A DNA stretch of 37,639 bases. It comes from Alphaproteobacteria bacterium (GTDB lineage Bacteria > Pseudomonadota > Alphaproteobacteria > Reyranellales > Reyranellaceae). The stretch covers positions 1 to 37,639 of the forward strand of contig JAFAZJ010000147.1 of assembly GCA_019239835.1 (NCBI GenBank), given 5' to 3'. Shown here piece by piece: positions 19,389 to 29,030 of the stretch (positions within the stretch are counted from its first letter, which is position 1; every line of letters begins with the position of its first letter). Both the position numbers and the translations under genes were made by a program. The notes beneath the pieces are model-generated. The model was not told where the DNA came from, did not search any database, and worked only from the letters and a program-made list of their open reading frames with translations.

Positions 19389-20248
19389 CGGTTTGCCAGC
19401 CATAGCCCGCCGGCGAGGCAGGCCAATGCGGCGAAGAACAGGGGCGACAGCGGCTCGGCGAGCAATGCCCAGCCGAGCAGCGCCGCGGTCGGCGGGCTGA
19501 TCGAGACGAAAACCGTCACCCGCGTCGGGCTGGTATGCGCCAACGCCCAAAGCCAGAGGAAATAGGCCGCGGCGCTGGCGAAGCCGACGAACAGCACCGC
19601 ACCCCATCCGGCGGCGTCGAAGCGCGGCCAGTGGTCGAAGAAATTCTCGTTTGTTGCCAGCAGCGCGAGGAAAGCGACGGACGCCACCATCGCGAACCAG
19701 CTCACCTGCAGGGTCGGATACTTCCGCACATAGGGCCGGTAGAACACGCTGCAGATCGCGCCGCACAACGCCGAGGCAAACACTGCCGCCTCGCCCCACC
19801 AGCCGGCAGCACCGCCAGTCGCGAGCACCTTGTCGCCCAATGCCAGCGCTACACCGCTGAAGGTCAACAGCACGCCCGCCGTCTTGGCGAGCGTCATCTG
19901 CTCCAGTCGCAGCGCGGCAGCCAGCAGCATGGTGAGCAGCGGAAAGGTCGCGAAGATCAGGGCCGCGCGCGCCGAGGGCATGCGTTGCAGCCCCCAGTTC
20001 AGCAGCCCGACCAGGACGCCGAACTGCACGATGCCCAGCAGCGCCACCGGCAGCAGGTCGCGCCGTTCGAAACGCACGCGGCGGATCATCAGCAGCAGCG
20101 GCAGCAGGCAGAGCGCGCCGACGCTGTAGCGCAACATCGCGAGCGTGGCCGGCGGCATCTGCTCGAGCGCAAAACGGCTGGCGACCATCGCCGCGCCGAT
20201 CAGCAACCCGTTGGTCGCGGCGGCGAGCATCGGCAGGACAGGATTCAC
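19385..20248 (-). CDS. EamA/DMT-family transporter
   Basis: 10-TM pattern, two EamA-like halves; GTG start in a GTGA overlap with the upstream gene. Confidence 0.88.
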   Translation of the reverse strand: MNPVLPMLAAATNGLLIGAAMVASRFALEQMPPATLAMLRYSVGALCLLPLLLMIRRVRFERRDLLPVALLGIVQFGVLVGLLNWGLQRMPSARAALIFATFPLLTMLLAAALRLEQMTLAKTAGVLLTFSGVALALGDKVLATGGAAGWWGEAAVFASALCGAICSVFYRPYVRKYPTLQVSWFAMVASVAFLALLATNENFFDHWPRFDAAGWGAVLFVGFASAAAYFLWLWALAHTSPTRVTVFVSISPPTAALLGWALLAEPLSPLFFAALACLAGGLWLANR

Positions 20249-21174
20249 ACCAGCGCCTTTTCCCAGGTCTCGCCGACGAGGTCCTTGCCGAATTTGTGGT
20301 AGCGCTCCTCCTCGACCAGGCGATAGCCTTCCGAGGCGTAGATCGCGCGTGCCGCCACCAGCACGTCGTGCGTCCACAGGGTCATCTTGCGATAGCCCTT
20401 CTCGCGCGCGAAGCGCTCGCACTCCCGCACCATCATGCGACCGAGCCCGCTGCCGCGCGTCTCCGGTTCGACCAACACCAGGCGCAGACGCGCGACCCGG
20501 GCGCTGTCGCGCACGACGAAAGCACAGCCAACTGGCCTTCCGTCCTTCTCGGCGATCACCGAGCGTTCGTGCGCCGGATCGAAGTCGCGAATGAACTTCG
20601 CGGCGATCTCCGCCACCAGGCCTTCGAACTCGTAATTCCAGCCGAACTCCTCGGCGTAGAGCGTGCCGTGGCGACTCACCACCCAACCCATGTCGCCGAT
20701 GCGGTGCGGGCGCAGGACATAGGCCGCACGTTCGCGGTTGCCGCCCAGCACGCGCTCGATGATGTCCATCGATTCCAGCAGGCGGCGCTGATCGGGCTCG
20801 GCCACCTTGCCCAGCATCGTGCGCAACTCGATCTGCGAATTGCGATCGACGGGCGCGAAGGTCTTGCGGCCGGCGCGGGTCACCGCCAGCACCTGCCGCC
20901 TGCCGTCCTCCGCCGAGCGCACGCGCTCGACCAGGCCCTGTCGGGCGAGCTTGGCGAGGATGCGGCTGAGATAGCCGGCATCGAGCCCCAGCTCGCGCAC
21001 CAGATCGCTGGCCGACAGCCCGTCGCGATGCGTCAGCTCGTACATGATGCGCCCTTCGGTCAGTCCGAATGGTCCTTCGTTGATGCCTTCACGCAGCGCG
21101 CCGATGCGCGCGGTGTAGAAACGGCTGAAGCGGCGCATCGCGCGCACGCGGCGGTCCAGTTCGCTCTCGGTCAT
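20245..21174 (-). CDS. Bifunctional MarR-type wHTH / GNAT N-acetyltransferase fusion
   Basis: N-terminal DLVRELGLDAGYLSRILAKLARQGLVERVRSAEDGRRQVLAVT; C-terminal LVLVEPETRGSGLGRMMVRECERFAREKGY; ATG at 21174 preferred over the TTG at 21192. Confidence 0.92.
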   Translation of the reverse strand: MTESELDRRVRAMRRFSRFYTARIGALREGINEGPFGLTEGRIMYELTHRDGLSASDLVRELGLDAGYLSRILAKLARQGLVERVRSAEDGRRQVLAVTRAGRKTFAPVDRNSQIELRTMLGKVAEPDQRRLLESMDIIERVLGGNRERAAYVLRPHRIGDMGWVVSRHGTLYAEEFGWNYEFEGLVAEIAAKFIRDFDPAHERSVIAEKDGRPVGCAFVVRDSARVARLRLVLVEPETRGSGLGRMMVRECERFAREKGYRKMTLWTHDVLVAARAIYASEGYRLVEEERYHKFGKDLVGETWEKALV

Positions 21175-21185
21175 GTCATCATCGT

Positions 21186-21199
21186 CAATCAATTAGTTG
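21186..21199. promoter_or_regulatory. Possible MarR-type operator
   Basis: CAATCAATTAGTTG, imperfect palindrome (5 of 7 pairs), between the divergent MarR-GNAT and acyl-CoA synthetase genes. Confidence 0.35.
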
Positions 21200-21278
21200 C
21201 TTTCGTCAAGCATTGCCGTTGCGCGCCGCGCTCGCTACACCTGGCGCAACAACGAACACGCGTAGTGGAGAGACGCCC

Positions 21279-23159
21279 GTGGATACCCAGGTGAAGGCGC
21301 CGTTTCGGCCGATCGAGTTCCTGAGCCGGGACGTTGAGCTCGACCGTCGCGCCGACGGCACGATGGTGTTGCGCTCGCGGCACAAGCTGATCCCCTACCA
21401 GCGCCACGTGCCGGCCTTCCTGGCGAAATGGGCCAACGAAGCGCCCGATCGCGTCTGGCTGGCGCAGCGTCGCGGCAAGGATCGCGCCTGGCTGAAGGTG
21501 ACCTATGCCGAAGCCAAGCGGCGCGTCGATGCGCTGACCCAGGCGCTGCTCGATCGCGGCTTCGGGCCGGACAAGCCCGTGATGCCGATCAGCGGCAACT
21601 CGATCGAGTTCGGGCTGCTCAGCATGGCGGCGATGCAGGCGCGCGCACCGCTGGCGCCGGCCTCGCCGGCCTATTCGCTGATGAGCCAGGACCACGCCAA
21701 GCTGGCCTACATCGTCAGGCTGATCCGCCCGGCGATGATCTTCGTTCAGAACGGCGCAATGTTCGCCAAGGCACTGGCGTCGCTCGACGCCGCCAACCTG
21801 CTCGACGGCGTGACGCTGGTCCATGTCGAAGACGCACCGCCAGGCTTGCAGTCGACGCCCTACGCGGCCCTGGAGGCGACGACACCGACCGATGCCGTGG
21901 CGCGCTCGATGGCGGCGATCGATGGCAAGACGATCGGCAAGTTCCTGTTCACGTCAGGCTCGACCGGCATGCCCAAGGCGGTGGCGAACACGCAGGAGAT
22001 GATGTGCGCCAACCTCGCCATGGGGCAGATGGCGCGCGTGCGTCAGCCCGGCGAGCCGCCTGCGGTGATGCTCGACTGGTTGCCGTGGAACCACACCATG
22101 GGCGGCAACTCGACCTTCCAGGCCAACCTCGCCGATGGCGGCACGACCTATATCGACGACGGCCGTCCGGTACCCGGCATGTTCGACGAAACCCTGCGCA
22201 ATCTGCACGAGGTGCCCACCACCTACTTCGTCAACGTGCCGGCCGGGTACGCCATGCTGGCCACGGCGCTGGAGCACGACGACGAGCTGGCGCGTCGCTT
22301 CTTCCGCGACCTCAAGGTGCTGGCCTATGGCGGCGCCACGCTGCCGGACGATCTCTACGACCGCATGCAGGCGCTGTCGGTTCGCCACACCGGCTATCGA
22401 ACCCCCTTCGTTACCGGCTGGGGCTGCACCGAGACCGCGCCAGTGGCGACGACTGTGCATTGGGCCAGCGAGCGCGTCGGACTGATCGGCCTGCCCTTCC
22501 CCGGCGTCGAGCTGAAGATGATCCCGACTGGCGAGGACGGCCGCTACGAATTGCGCCTGCGCGGCATCATCGTGACACCGGGCTATCACCGCCAGCCCGA
22601 GCTGACAGCGACGATGTTCGACGAGGAGGGCTTCTACAAGATCGGCGACGCCGGCCGCTTCGTCGATCCCGCCGATCCCTCGCAAGGCCTGATCTTCGAT
22701 GGCCGCGTGGTCGAGGACTTCAAGCTGATGTCCGGCACCTTCGTGCTGGTCGGCACCTTGCGCACGACGGTGATCGCCGCCGCCACGCCAGTGCTGCAGG
22801 ACGCGGTGATTGCCGGCCAGGACAAGAGCTACGTCGCGATCCTCGGCTTCCCCAACATCGCCGCCTGCCGCCTGCTCGCCGGCGACAGCGAGGCCAAGCT
22901 CCCGCTCGCCGACCTGCTGCGCCATCCGGCGGTCGCGTCACGCCTGAAGGACGGCATCGCGGCGATGAACCGCGACTCGCGCGGCTCCTCGATGCAGGTG
23001 AAGCGAGCGCTGCTGATGACCGAGCCACCATCGGTCGACGGTCACGAGCTGACCGACAAAGGCTACATCAACCAGCGCGCCACGCTCACGCGCCGCAAGG
23101 CGCTGGTCGAAAAGCTCTACGCCGATCCGCCAGATCCCGGCGTGATCGTTGTTGGCTGA
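21279..23159 (+). CDS. Feruloyl-CoA synthase-like AMP-dependent acyl-CoA synthetase
   Basis: GTG start with GGAGAG SD; LFTSGSTGMPKAVANTQEMM, WLPWNHTMGGNSTF, DGHELTDKGYINQ catalytic Lys region. Confidence 0.88.
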   Translation: MDTQVKAPFRPIEFLSRDVELDRRADGTMVLRSRHKLIPYQRHVPAFLAKWANEAPDRVWLAQRRGKDRAWLKVTYAEAKRRVDALTQALLDRGFGPDKPVMPISGNSIEFGLLSMAAMQARAPLAPASPAYSLMSQDHAKLAYIVRLIRPAMIFVQNGAMFAKALASLDAANLLDGVTLVHVEDAPPGLQSTPYAALEATTPTDAVARSMAAIDGKTIGKFLFTSGSTGMPKAVANTQEMMCANLAMGQMARVRQPGEPPAVMLDWLPWNHTMGGNSTFQANLADGGTTYIDDGRPVPGMFDETLRNLHEVPTTYFVNVPAGYAMLATALEHDDELARRFFRDLKVLAYGGATLPDDLYDRMQALSVRHTGYRTPFVTGWGCTETAPVATTVHWASERVGLIGLPFPGVELKMIPTGEDGRYELRLRGIIVTPGYHRQPELTATMFDEEGFYKIGDAGRFVDPADPSQGLIFDGRVVEDFKLMSGTFVLVGTLRTTVIAAATPVLQDAVIAGQDKSYVAILGFPNIAACRLLAGDSEAKLPLADLLRHPAVASRLKDGIAAMNRDSRGSSMQVKRALLMTEPPSVDGHELTDKGYINQRATLTRRKALVEKLYADPPDPGVIVVG

Positions 23160-23162
23160 CGG

Positions 23163-23933
23163 TCACTCATCGGCGCGCGACTCGCGGATGCGGCGGGTGC
23201 CTTGGAACACCGGCTTGAGCGGATCCATCACGAAGCGGATGCGCGGCAGGTCGGTGTCGACGGTGCAGCAGGTGCCGACGATCGGATCGGCGAGCTGGAT
23301 GTTGCCGGCGTTCCAGGCAGCGGCGTCAAAGGCCGAGACCTGCGGCTTGCCGCGCTCGGCCTTGTAGAACGTGTACTTCGGGTCGACCTGGATCAGCAGC
23401 GGCGCGGTCTGGCCGTCGAGCGGCGCGTTGGCCGCGGTCACCCAGTTGATGTACTGCACGTCGGTGCCGGCGACCGGCTGCGGGTCGACCAGCGCGCATT
23501 CCAGCACGGTCTTGCCGGCCTTCTTCGCCGTGCCCATGACGCGATCGTGCCGGCGCACGAACTTCACCTCGCCATGCTCGACCGGCAAGCCCCAGCGGTT
23601 GCGCAGCTCCGTCGCCGCCGCCTCGGTGCTGGCGAGCGCGCCGAGCAGGAAGCCGCGGGGATGGGCGCCGGCGCGGCTGCCCAGGCGCAGCACCGCGAGG
23701 TTGAAGGCGCCCACCGGGCTCTCGGGATAGCGCGTGAAGGCGGCGATGACGTAGGACGGCAGCGCCGGGTGCATCGCCTTGGGCAGCAGCCCGTCGGTCG
23801 AGGTGCGGGGCACCTCGATCAAGAGCTGCATCATCTCGGCCTTGGGCAGGCTCCACGCCTCGGTGTCGAGGTTGACGACCGTGGGCAGGCGCTTGGGGTC
23901 CTGCGTGATGTCGAGGGTTCCGTAGAGGGGCAT
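23163..23933 (-). CDS. Acetoacetate decarboxylase-family protein
   Basis: 256 aa; PLYGTLDITQDPKRLPTVV..., FTRYPESPVGAFNLAVLRLGSRAGAHPRGFLLGALAST resembles ADC-family. Confidence 0.65.
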   Translation of the reverse strand: MPLYGTLDITQDPKRLPTVVNLDTEAWSLPKAEMMQLLIEVPRTSTDGLLPKAMHPALPSYVIAAFTRYPESPVGAFNLAVLRLGSRAGAHPRGFLLGALASTEAAATELRNRWGLPVEHGEVKFVRRHDRVMGTAKKAGKTVLECALVDPQPVAGTDVQYINWVTAANAPLDGQTAPLLIQVDPKYTFYKAERGKPQVSAFDAAAWNAGNIQLADPIVGTCCTVDTDLPRIRFVMDPLKPVFQGTRRIRESRADE

Positions 23934-23936
23934 GGC

Positions 23937-25040
23937 CTACTCCGCCGCCGCGACGTTCGCCGGCTGCTTGGCGAAGACCGGCATGACTTCCTTGGCGAAC
24001 AGGCGAAGGCTGGCCATCACCTGCTCCTGCGGGATCGTCTCGTTGGCGTTGAGGATGAAGTTCACGCAATCGACACCCAGCGATTCCCAGTGCTTGATCG
24101 CGCGGATGATGCGCGCGGGATCGCCGTAGGCCATGCCCTCGGTCTGCTGCTCCGAGGCGTCGGGACCGGTGGCGGCACGGCGCAGCGCCGGCAAGAGGCC
24201 GAGCGACTGGTAAGACGGCGAGGAGAACACCTCGCGCGTCGAGATGAGCTGCGTGGCGAGATAGTTGAAGGTGTTGCCCAGCCGCTTGCCGGTCTCGACG
24301 CCGACCTTCTCGTCCTCGTGGCAGAACAGGAAGTTGGTGGTCGCGACCTGCTCGTTGACGAAGGCGCCGACCGGCTCGCAGAGTTGGATGCGGCGGCGGT
24401 ACTCCTTGATCTTCTTCTCCTGCTCGGCATAGCCGGCGAAGGAGAGACCCAGGCTGCCCATGCCGCGGTCGGCGGCATCGATCTCGGTGCCCGGGCTGGT
24501 GACCGCGACCCACATCGGCGGGTGCGGCTTCTGATAGGGCTTGGGCAGGATGGTGCGCTCGGGCATCGACCAGAACTCGCCCTGGTAGGCGAAGGTCTCC
24601 TGCGTCCACATCTTCGGCAGGCAGCGCACGAACTCGTCCCACGACTTCTTCGTGGTGTCCGGGTTGGCGCGGAAGCCGCCCAGCTCAGTCCACGTCGCCG
24701 AACGCCCGGTGCCGACCTCGAGCCGGCCGCCCGACAGGATGTCGAGCGTCGCGGTCTTCTCGGCGATCTTGATCGGATGGTTGAACTCCGGCACGCACAC
24801 AACGATGCCGTGGCCGACGCGGATGTTCTTGGTCACCATGGCGCAGGCGGTAAGGAACAGCTCCGGCGCCGAACAGTGCGAGTATTCCTCGAGGAAGTGA
24901 TGCTCGACCGCCCAGACGTTGGAGAAGCCGAGCTGGTCGGCCAGCTTCACCTGCTCCAGGCAGTTGTTGTAGACCTCGCGCTCGCGCTCGGGCGTCCACG
25001 GCCGGGGAATCGAGATCTCATAGAAGAGGCCGAATCTCAT
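23937..25040 (-). CDS. LLM-class flavin-dependent oxidoreductase
   Basis: MRFGLFYEISIPRPWTPEREREVYNNCLEQVKLADQLGFSNVWAVEHHFLEEYSHCSAPELFL. Confidence 0.92.
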   Translation of the reverse strand: MRFGLFYEISIPRPWTPEREREVYNNCLEQVKLADQLGFSNVWAVEHHFLEEYSHCSAPELFLTACAMVTKNIRVGHGIVVCVPEFNHPIKIAEKTATLDILSGGRLEVGTGRSATWTELGGFRANPDTTKKSWDEFVRCLPKMWTQETFAYQGEFWSMPERTILPKPYQKPHPPMWVAVTSPGTEIDAADRGMGSLGLSFAGYAEQEKKIKEYRRRIQLCEPVGAFVNEQVATTNFLFCHEDEKVGVETGKRLGNTFNYLATQLISTREVFSSPSYQSLGLLPALRRAATGPDASEQQTEGMAYGDPARIIRAIKHWESLGVDCVNFILNANETIPQEQVMASLRLFAKEVMPVFAKQPANVAAAE

Positions 25041-25177
25041 GACGTCCTCCGCAACCGAACAATCGTTCTACCTCCAACGATAGGCACCCGGACCACGCTC
25101 CGGCAACCCCACTGCGACCTTCCGCTTTCGCGTGGCAGACGTGCTACGCTGACGCATCCTCGCCTGAAGAGAGTTCC

Positions 25178-26329
25178 ATGCATCCGACCGATTCGCATCG
25201 CCTGCACGCCCACCTGATCGGCCAGCAGGGTTCCCGCGGCCTGCTCAACACGCCGTCGCTGTCGCTCGACCTGGAGATGCTGGAGCGCAACATCGCGGCC
25301 ATGGCGGCGTTCGCGAAGAAGCACAACGTCTCGCTGCGGCCGCATTCAAAGACGCACAAATGCCCCGACATCTCGCGCCGGCAGATCGCCGCCGGGGCGC
25401 TGGGCAATTGCTGCGCCAAGCTGGGCGAGGCCGAGGCGCTGACCGATGGCGGCATCGACGGCCTGCTGATCACCTCGCCTGTGGTGACCCAGCCGGCGAT
25501 CGAGCGGCTGATGACGCTCAACGCGCGCGCCAAGGGGCTGATGGCCTGCGTCGATCATCCCGACAACGTCGATGCGCTGGCCAACGCGGCCAAGGCGGCG
25601 AAGCAGGTGCTGACGGTGATCATCGATATCGATCCCGGCCTGCATCGCACCGGCGTCGCCTCGCCCGAGGGTGTCGTGGCGCTGGCGAAGAAGATCACCG
25701 GCCTGCCGTCGCTCAAATATGCCGGCGTGCAGTTCTATTGCGGCCGGCACCAGCACATCGAGGACTACGCCGAGCGCCGCAAGCAGATCATCGACCGCAC
25801 CGAGTACCTCAAGGGCGTCCTCGATCTGCTGGCAAAAGCGAACCTCAAACCCGGCATCATCACCGGCTCGGGTACCGGCACGCATCAGATCGATTGCGAG
25901 CTGGGTGTCTTCACCGAGCTGCAGGTCGGCAGCTACGTGTTCATGGACCACCAGTACAATATCTGCGACCTGCGCGGCGAGAACCGGCCGACCTTCGAGC
26001 AATCGCTGCAGATCGACGCGCGTGTCGTGAGCCGCAACACCCCGGGCATGGCGACGATGGATTCCGGCCTGAAGTCGATGGCCACCGAGGCTGGCCCGCC
26101 GAAGATCCTCTCCGGTGCCATCGACGGCAGCACGACGCGCTTCATGGGCGACGAGCATTGCGCGGTGATCGCACCGGAAGGCCAGGAGGCGCCGGCACTG
26201 GGCGCACGCGTCGTGCTGGTGCCGCCGCATTGCGATCCCACGGTCAACCTCTACGACGCCTACCACATCGTCAAAGGCGAGACCCTGGTCGATATCTGGA
26301 CGATCGCCGGCCGCGGCCGCTCGCGCTGA
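25178..26329 (+). CDS. DSD1-family PLP-dependent enzyme (D-threonine aldolase / D-3-hydroxyaspartate dehydratase-like)
   Basis: LRPHSKTHKCP PLP lysine motif; VVLVPPHCDPTVNLYD metal-binding motif. Confidence 0.9.
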   Translation: MHPTDSHRLHAHLIGQQGSRGLLNTPSLSLDLEMLERNIAAMAAFAKKHNVSLRPHSKTHKCPDISRRQIAAGALGNCCAKLGEAEALTDGGIDGLLITSPVVTQPAIERLMTLNARAKGLMACVDHPDNVDALANAAKAAKQVLTVIIDIDPGLHRTGVASPEGVVALAKKITGLPSLKYAGVQFYCGRHQHIEDYAERRKQIIDRTEYLKGVLDLLAKANLKPGIITGSGTGTHQIDCELGVFTELQVGSYVFMDHQYNICDLRGENRPTFEQSLQIDARVVSRNTPGMATMDSGLKSMATEAGPPKILSGAIDGSTTRFMGDEHCAVIAPEGQEAPALGARVVLVPPHCDPTVNLYDAYHIVKGETLVDIWTIAGRGRSR

Positions 26330-26689
26330 TCAATTGCGGGTGACGTGGGCCGAGACGCAGAGCCACTTGCCGCCCTGCCTCGCCCACACATCGGTGTAGC
26401 GCCCACGACCAGCCTTGCCGTCCGCCAGGGTGTAAAGGGTGCGCGCGTGAACGATGGCGAAGTCGCCCATCACACGGATCTCGACGTCCTCCGTGCGCAG
26501 GCCACTGATCGTCACCGGCCTGGCGGTCTGCACCAGGAAGCCGGCGCGGTCGAGCAGCGAGCCGTCGGGATTGGAGCAGCGAAAGTCCTGCGCCAGAATT
26601 TCATCGAAGCGCTTCACATCGCAGTGCTGCACCGAATGGATGTAGTCGTCGTTCAGCGCCACCAGCGCGTCGTGATCCGCTTTCGACAT
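26330..26689 (-). CDS. SnoaL/NTF2-like protein (DUF4440-type)
   Basis: 119 aa; LVALNDDYIHSVQHCDVKRFDEILAQDFRCSNPDGSLLDRAGFL...GRYTDVWARQGGKWLCVSAHVT. Confidence 0.88.
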   Translation of the reverse strand: MSKADHDALVALNDDYIHSVQHCDVKRFDEILAQDFRCSNPDGSLLDRAGFLVQTARPVTISGLRTEDVEIRVMGDFAIVHARTLYTLADGKAGRGRYTDVWARQGGKWLCVSAHVTRN

Positions 26690-26699
26690 CCTGTCCTCC

Positions 26700-27851
26700 C
26701 TAGATCAACGCCTCGCCTTTCCAGCGGCGCGACAACGCGATCGTCGCCATCAGACTGATGCTCGCGAGCGCCGCCATGGCGAAGAAGGCGTTGCCGCCGA
26801 AGCGGGCATAGAGCGTACCCGAGATCTGGAACACGATGGCAATCACGAGACCGCTCGCCAGCCCGTAGTACAGGCTCTGCGCCAGGGGCATCGCATGCGT
26901 CGGGATCGCCTGGCGCAGGAAAGCCATTGCCGCGAGATGGGTGGCGCCGAAGGTCAGCGCGTGAAAGGCTTGCAACACCACCAGGGCTGCAACCTCGGTG
27001 CCGAGCCATGGCATCGCTGCCCAACGGACCAGCGCGCCGCCGGCGCCCAGCATCAGCATGCCCACGGCGCCGAAGCGTGCAGTAAGGGCGCCGCCGATCA
27101 TGAACAGACCGATCTCGACCAGAACGCTCTCGCCCCACAGCAGGCTGATCACCACGTCGCCGATGCCGGCAGCGCGCCATGACAGCGTGCCGAAACTGTA
27201 GAGCACGGCATGGCTGGCCTGGCAGAAGCCGCAGGCGATCAGGAACAGCACGAACGACGGATCGCGCAGCAGCTCGCCGGCACGGACCTTGCCGCGATCG
27301 GCAGGCACGCTGCGCGAGGCCGGAGCGGGCAGCCACAATGCTGCAGGAATGGTCAGCACCACGCCGATCCCCAGCAGATAGAGCACCCAGGGCGGGCCCC
27401 AGCGGTCGACCGCGATGCCGGCGGCCAGCGCGCCGCCGATGAACGTCACTGAGCCCCAGACGCGCACGCGGGCGTAGTCGATATTGCGCTCGCGGGTCAC
27501 CGCCACGGCGTTGCCGTCACCCAGCGACAGCAGGGGATTCCACATCGCGCCCCAGATCATGGTGACGATCAGGTTGGGCAGGAAGCCGTACGAGAACTCG
27601 TAGGCGACGGCCATCGCGAGCGCGCCCGACAGCAGCACCAGCATCAACCCGCGCGTGCCGGCCAGGCGCTGCGCGATCCAGCCAATGGTGATGGTGGCGG
27701 CGACGGTGACGAACTGGCGCGCCATGTAGATCGTGCCGATCTCGGCATCACCCACGCCACGATCGCGCAACCACACCGCCCAGTAGCTCAGCGCCGCGCC
27801 ACCGGCGAAGAAATAGGCGGCGAAGAAATAGGCGAGGCGTGCTGGGATCAC
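26700..27851 (-). CDS. MFS transporter (HcaT/PPP-like)
   Basis: GTG start (VIPARLAYFFAAYFFAGGAALSYWAVWLRDRGVGDAEIGTI) overlapping the upstream stop as GTGA; 12-TM pattern. Confidence 0.82.
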   Translation of the reverse strand: MIPARLAYFFAAYFFAGGAALSYWAVWLRDRGVGDAEIGTIYMARQFVTVAATITIGWIAQRLAGTRGLMLVLLSGALAMAVAYEFSYGFLPNLIVTMIWGAMWNPLLSLGDGNAVAVTRERNIDYARVRVWGSVTFIGGALAAGIAVDRWGPPWVLYLLGIGVVLTIPAALWLPAPASRSVPADRGKVRAGELLRDPSFVLFLIACGFCQASHAVLYSFGTLSWRAAGIGDVVISLLWGESVLVEIGLFMIGGALTARFGAVGMLMLGAGGALVRWAAMPWLGTEVAALVVLQAFHALTFGATHLAAMAFLRQAIPTHAMPLAQSLYYGLASGLVIAIVFQISGTLYARFGGNAFFAMAALASISLMATIALSRRWKGEALI

Positions 27852-28969
27852 TTGAACTCGACGCGGATCGCGTCGCTGTGCTCGCCGAGCGCCGGCACCT
27901 TGCCCAGGCTGCGCACCTCGTTGTCGATGGTCGCGGCCAGCGCCGGCAACGAGATCTCGCCCTTGTCGGTGCCGATGGTGGTGCGGCGGACCTGCGGATG
28001 GCTGCCGAGATCCTTCACCGAGCTCACGCGCGCGTAGGCGATCTGCGCCTTCTCCAGCTTCGCGGCTATGCCGTCCCAGGTGTGGCGCTTGAAGACCGCG
28101 GCGACGATGGCGTTGGTCTCGTCGCGGATCACGTTGCGTGCGACCAGGGTGGCGAAACGCGGATCGTCGGGCAATTCGGGCCGCTCGAGCACGCCGTTGC
28201 ACAGCCGGCGCCATTCGTTGTCGTTCTGGATCGAGATCAGCACCGGCACGTCGTCGCTGGTGGGATAGACACCGTAGGGCGCGATGAAGGGATGCGTCAG
28301 CCCCAGCCGCGGCCAGTCGTAGTTGTTGTACTCCCAGGACATCAGCGGGATCGCCATCCACTCGGCCATCGCCGAGAACAGCGAGACCTCGATGTGACGC
28401 CCCTTGCCGTCGCGGCCGCGTGCGATCAGCGCCTCGAGCACCGCGGCATGCGCGAACATGCCCGTGCCGATGTCCGTCGCGGAGATACCGACGCGGCCCG
28501 GTGCGTGATGCGAGCCGGTGATCGACGCCAGACCCGACTCGGCCTGCACCAGCAGGTCATAGGCGCGACGTTCCTTGTACGGGCCGAAATCGCCATAGCC
28601 CGAGATGTCGACGGTGATCAGGCGTGGGTTGAGCTTGCGCATGTCCTCGGCGCCGAAGCCGGCACGCGCGGCGGCGCCGGGCGCGAGGTTCTGGATCAGC
28701 ACGTCGGCCTTGCCGATCATGCGATGCAGCAGCGCCAGGTCCTCAGGCTTCTTGAAGTCCAGCGTCACCGACTGCTTGCCGCGATTGAGGAAGACGAAAT
28801 AGGCGCTGTCGCCCCTGATATGCGTGTCGTAGCCGCGCGCGAAATCGCCTTCCGGCCGCTCGACCTTGATCACCCGCGCGCCGGAATCGGCCAGCCGCGC
28901 CGCGCAATACGGAGCGGCCACCGCCTGCTCCACCGAGATCACCAGAATGCCGTCGAGCGCGCCGGGCAT
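27848..28969 (-). CDS. CaiB/BaiF family CoA-transferase
   Basis: LVISVEQAVAAPYCAARLADSGARVIKVERPEGDFARGYD, NRGKQSVTLDFKKPED, DLLVQAESGLASITG. Confidence 0.93.
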   Translation of the reverse strand: MPGALDGILVISVEQAVAAPYCAARLADSGARVIKVERPEGDFARGYDTHIRGDSAYFVFLNRGKQSVTLDFKKPEDLALLHRMIGKADVLIQNLAPGAAARAGFGAEDMRKLNPRLITVDISGYGDFGPYKERRAYDLLVQAESGLASITGSHHAPGRVGISATDIGTGMFAHAAVLEALIARGRDGKGRHIEVSLFSAMAEWMAIPLMSWEYNNYDWPRLGLTHPFIAPYGVYPTSDDVPVLISIQNDNEWRRLCNGVLERPELPDDPRFATLVARNVIRDETNAIVAAVFKRHTWDGIAAKLEKAQIAYARVSSVKDLGSHPQVRRTTIGTDKGEISLPALAATIDNEVRSLGKVPALGEHSDAIRVEFK

Positions 28970-29015
28970 GCCCCTTCCTCTTGTCCTGTCCTGCCTGAAG
29001 GAGGCGCACCATACA

Positions 29016-29024
29016 TGCTATGAT
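29016..29024 (+). promoter_or_regulatory. Extended -10 promoter for aconitase X, possibly leaderless
   Basis: TGCTATGAT (TGnTATnAT) ends 6 nt before the ATG at 29031. Confidence 0.45.
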
Positions 29025-29030
29025 CAGGCC

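Noticed and set aside
23326-24642. 438-aa minus-strand ORF overlapping the ADC and LLM genes
   Set aside because: Alternative frame of two well-supported genes; Arg/Gly/Ala-biased translation without motifs.
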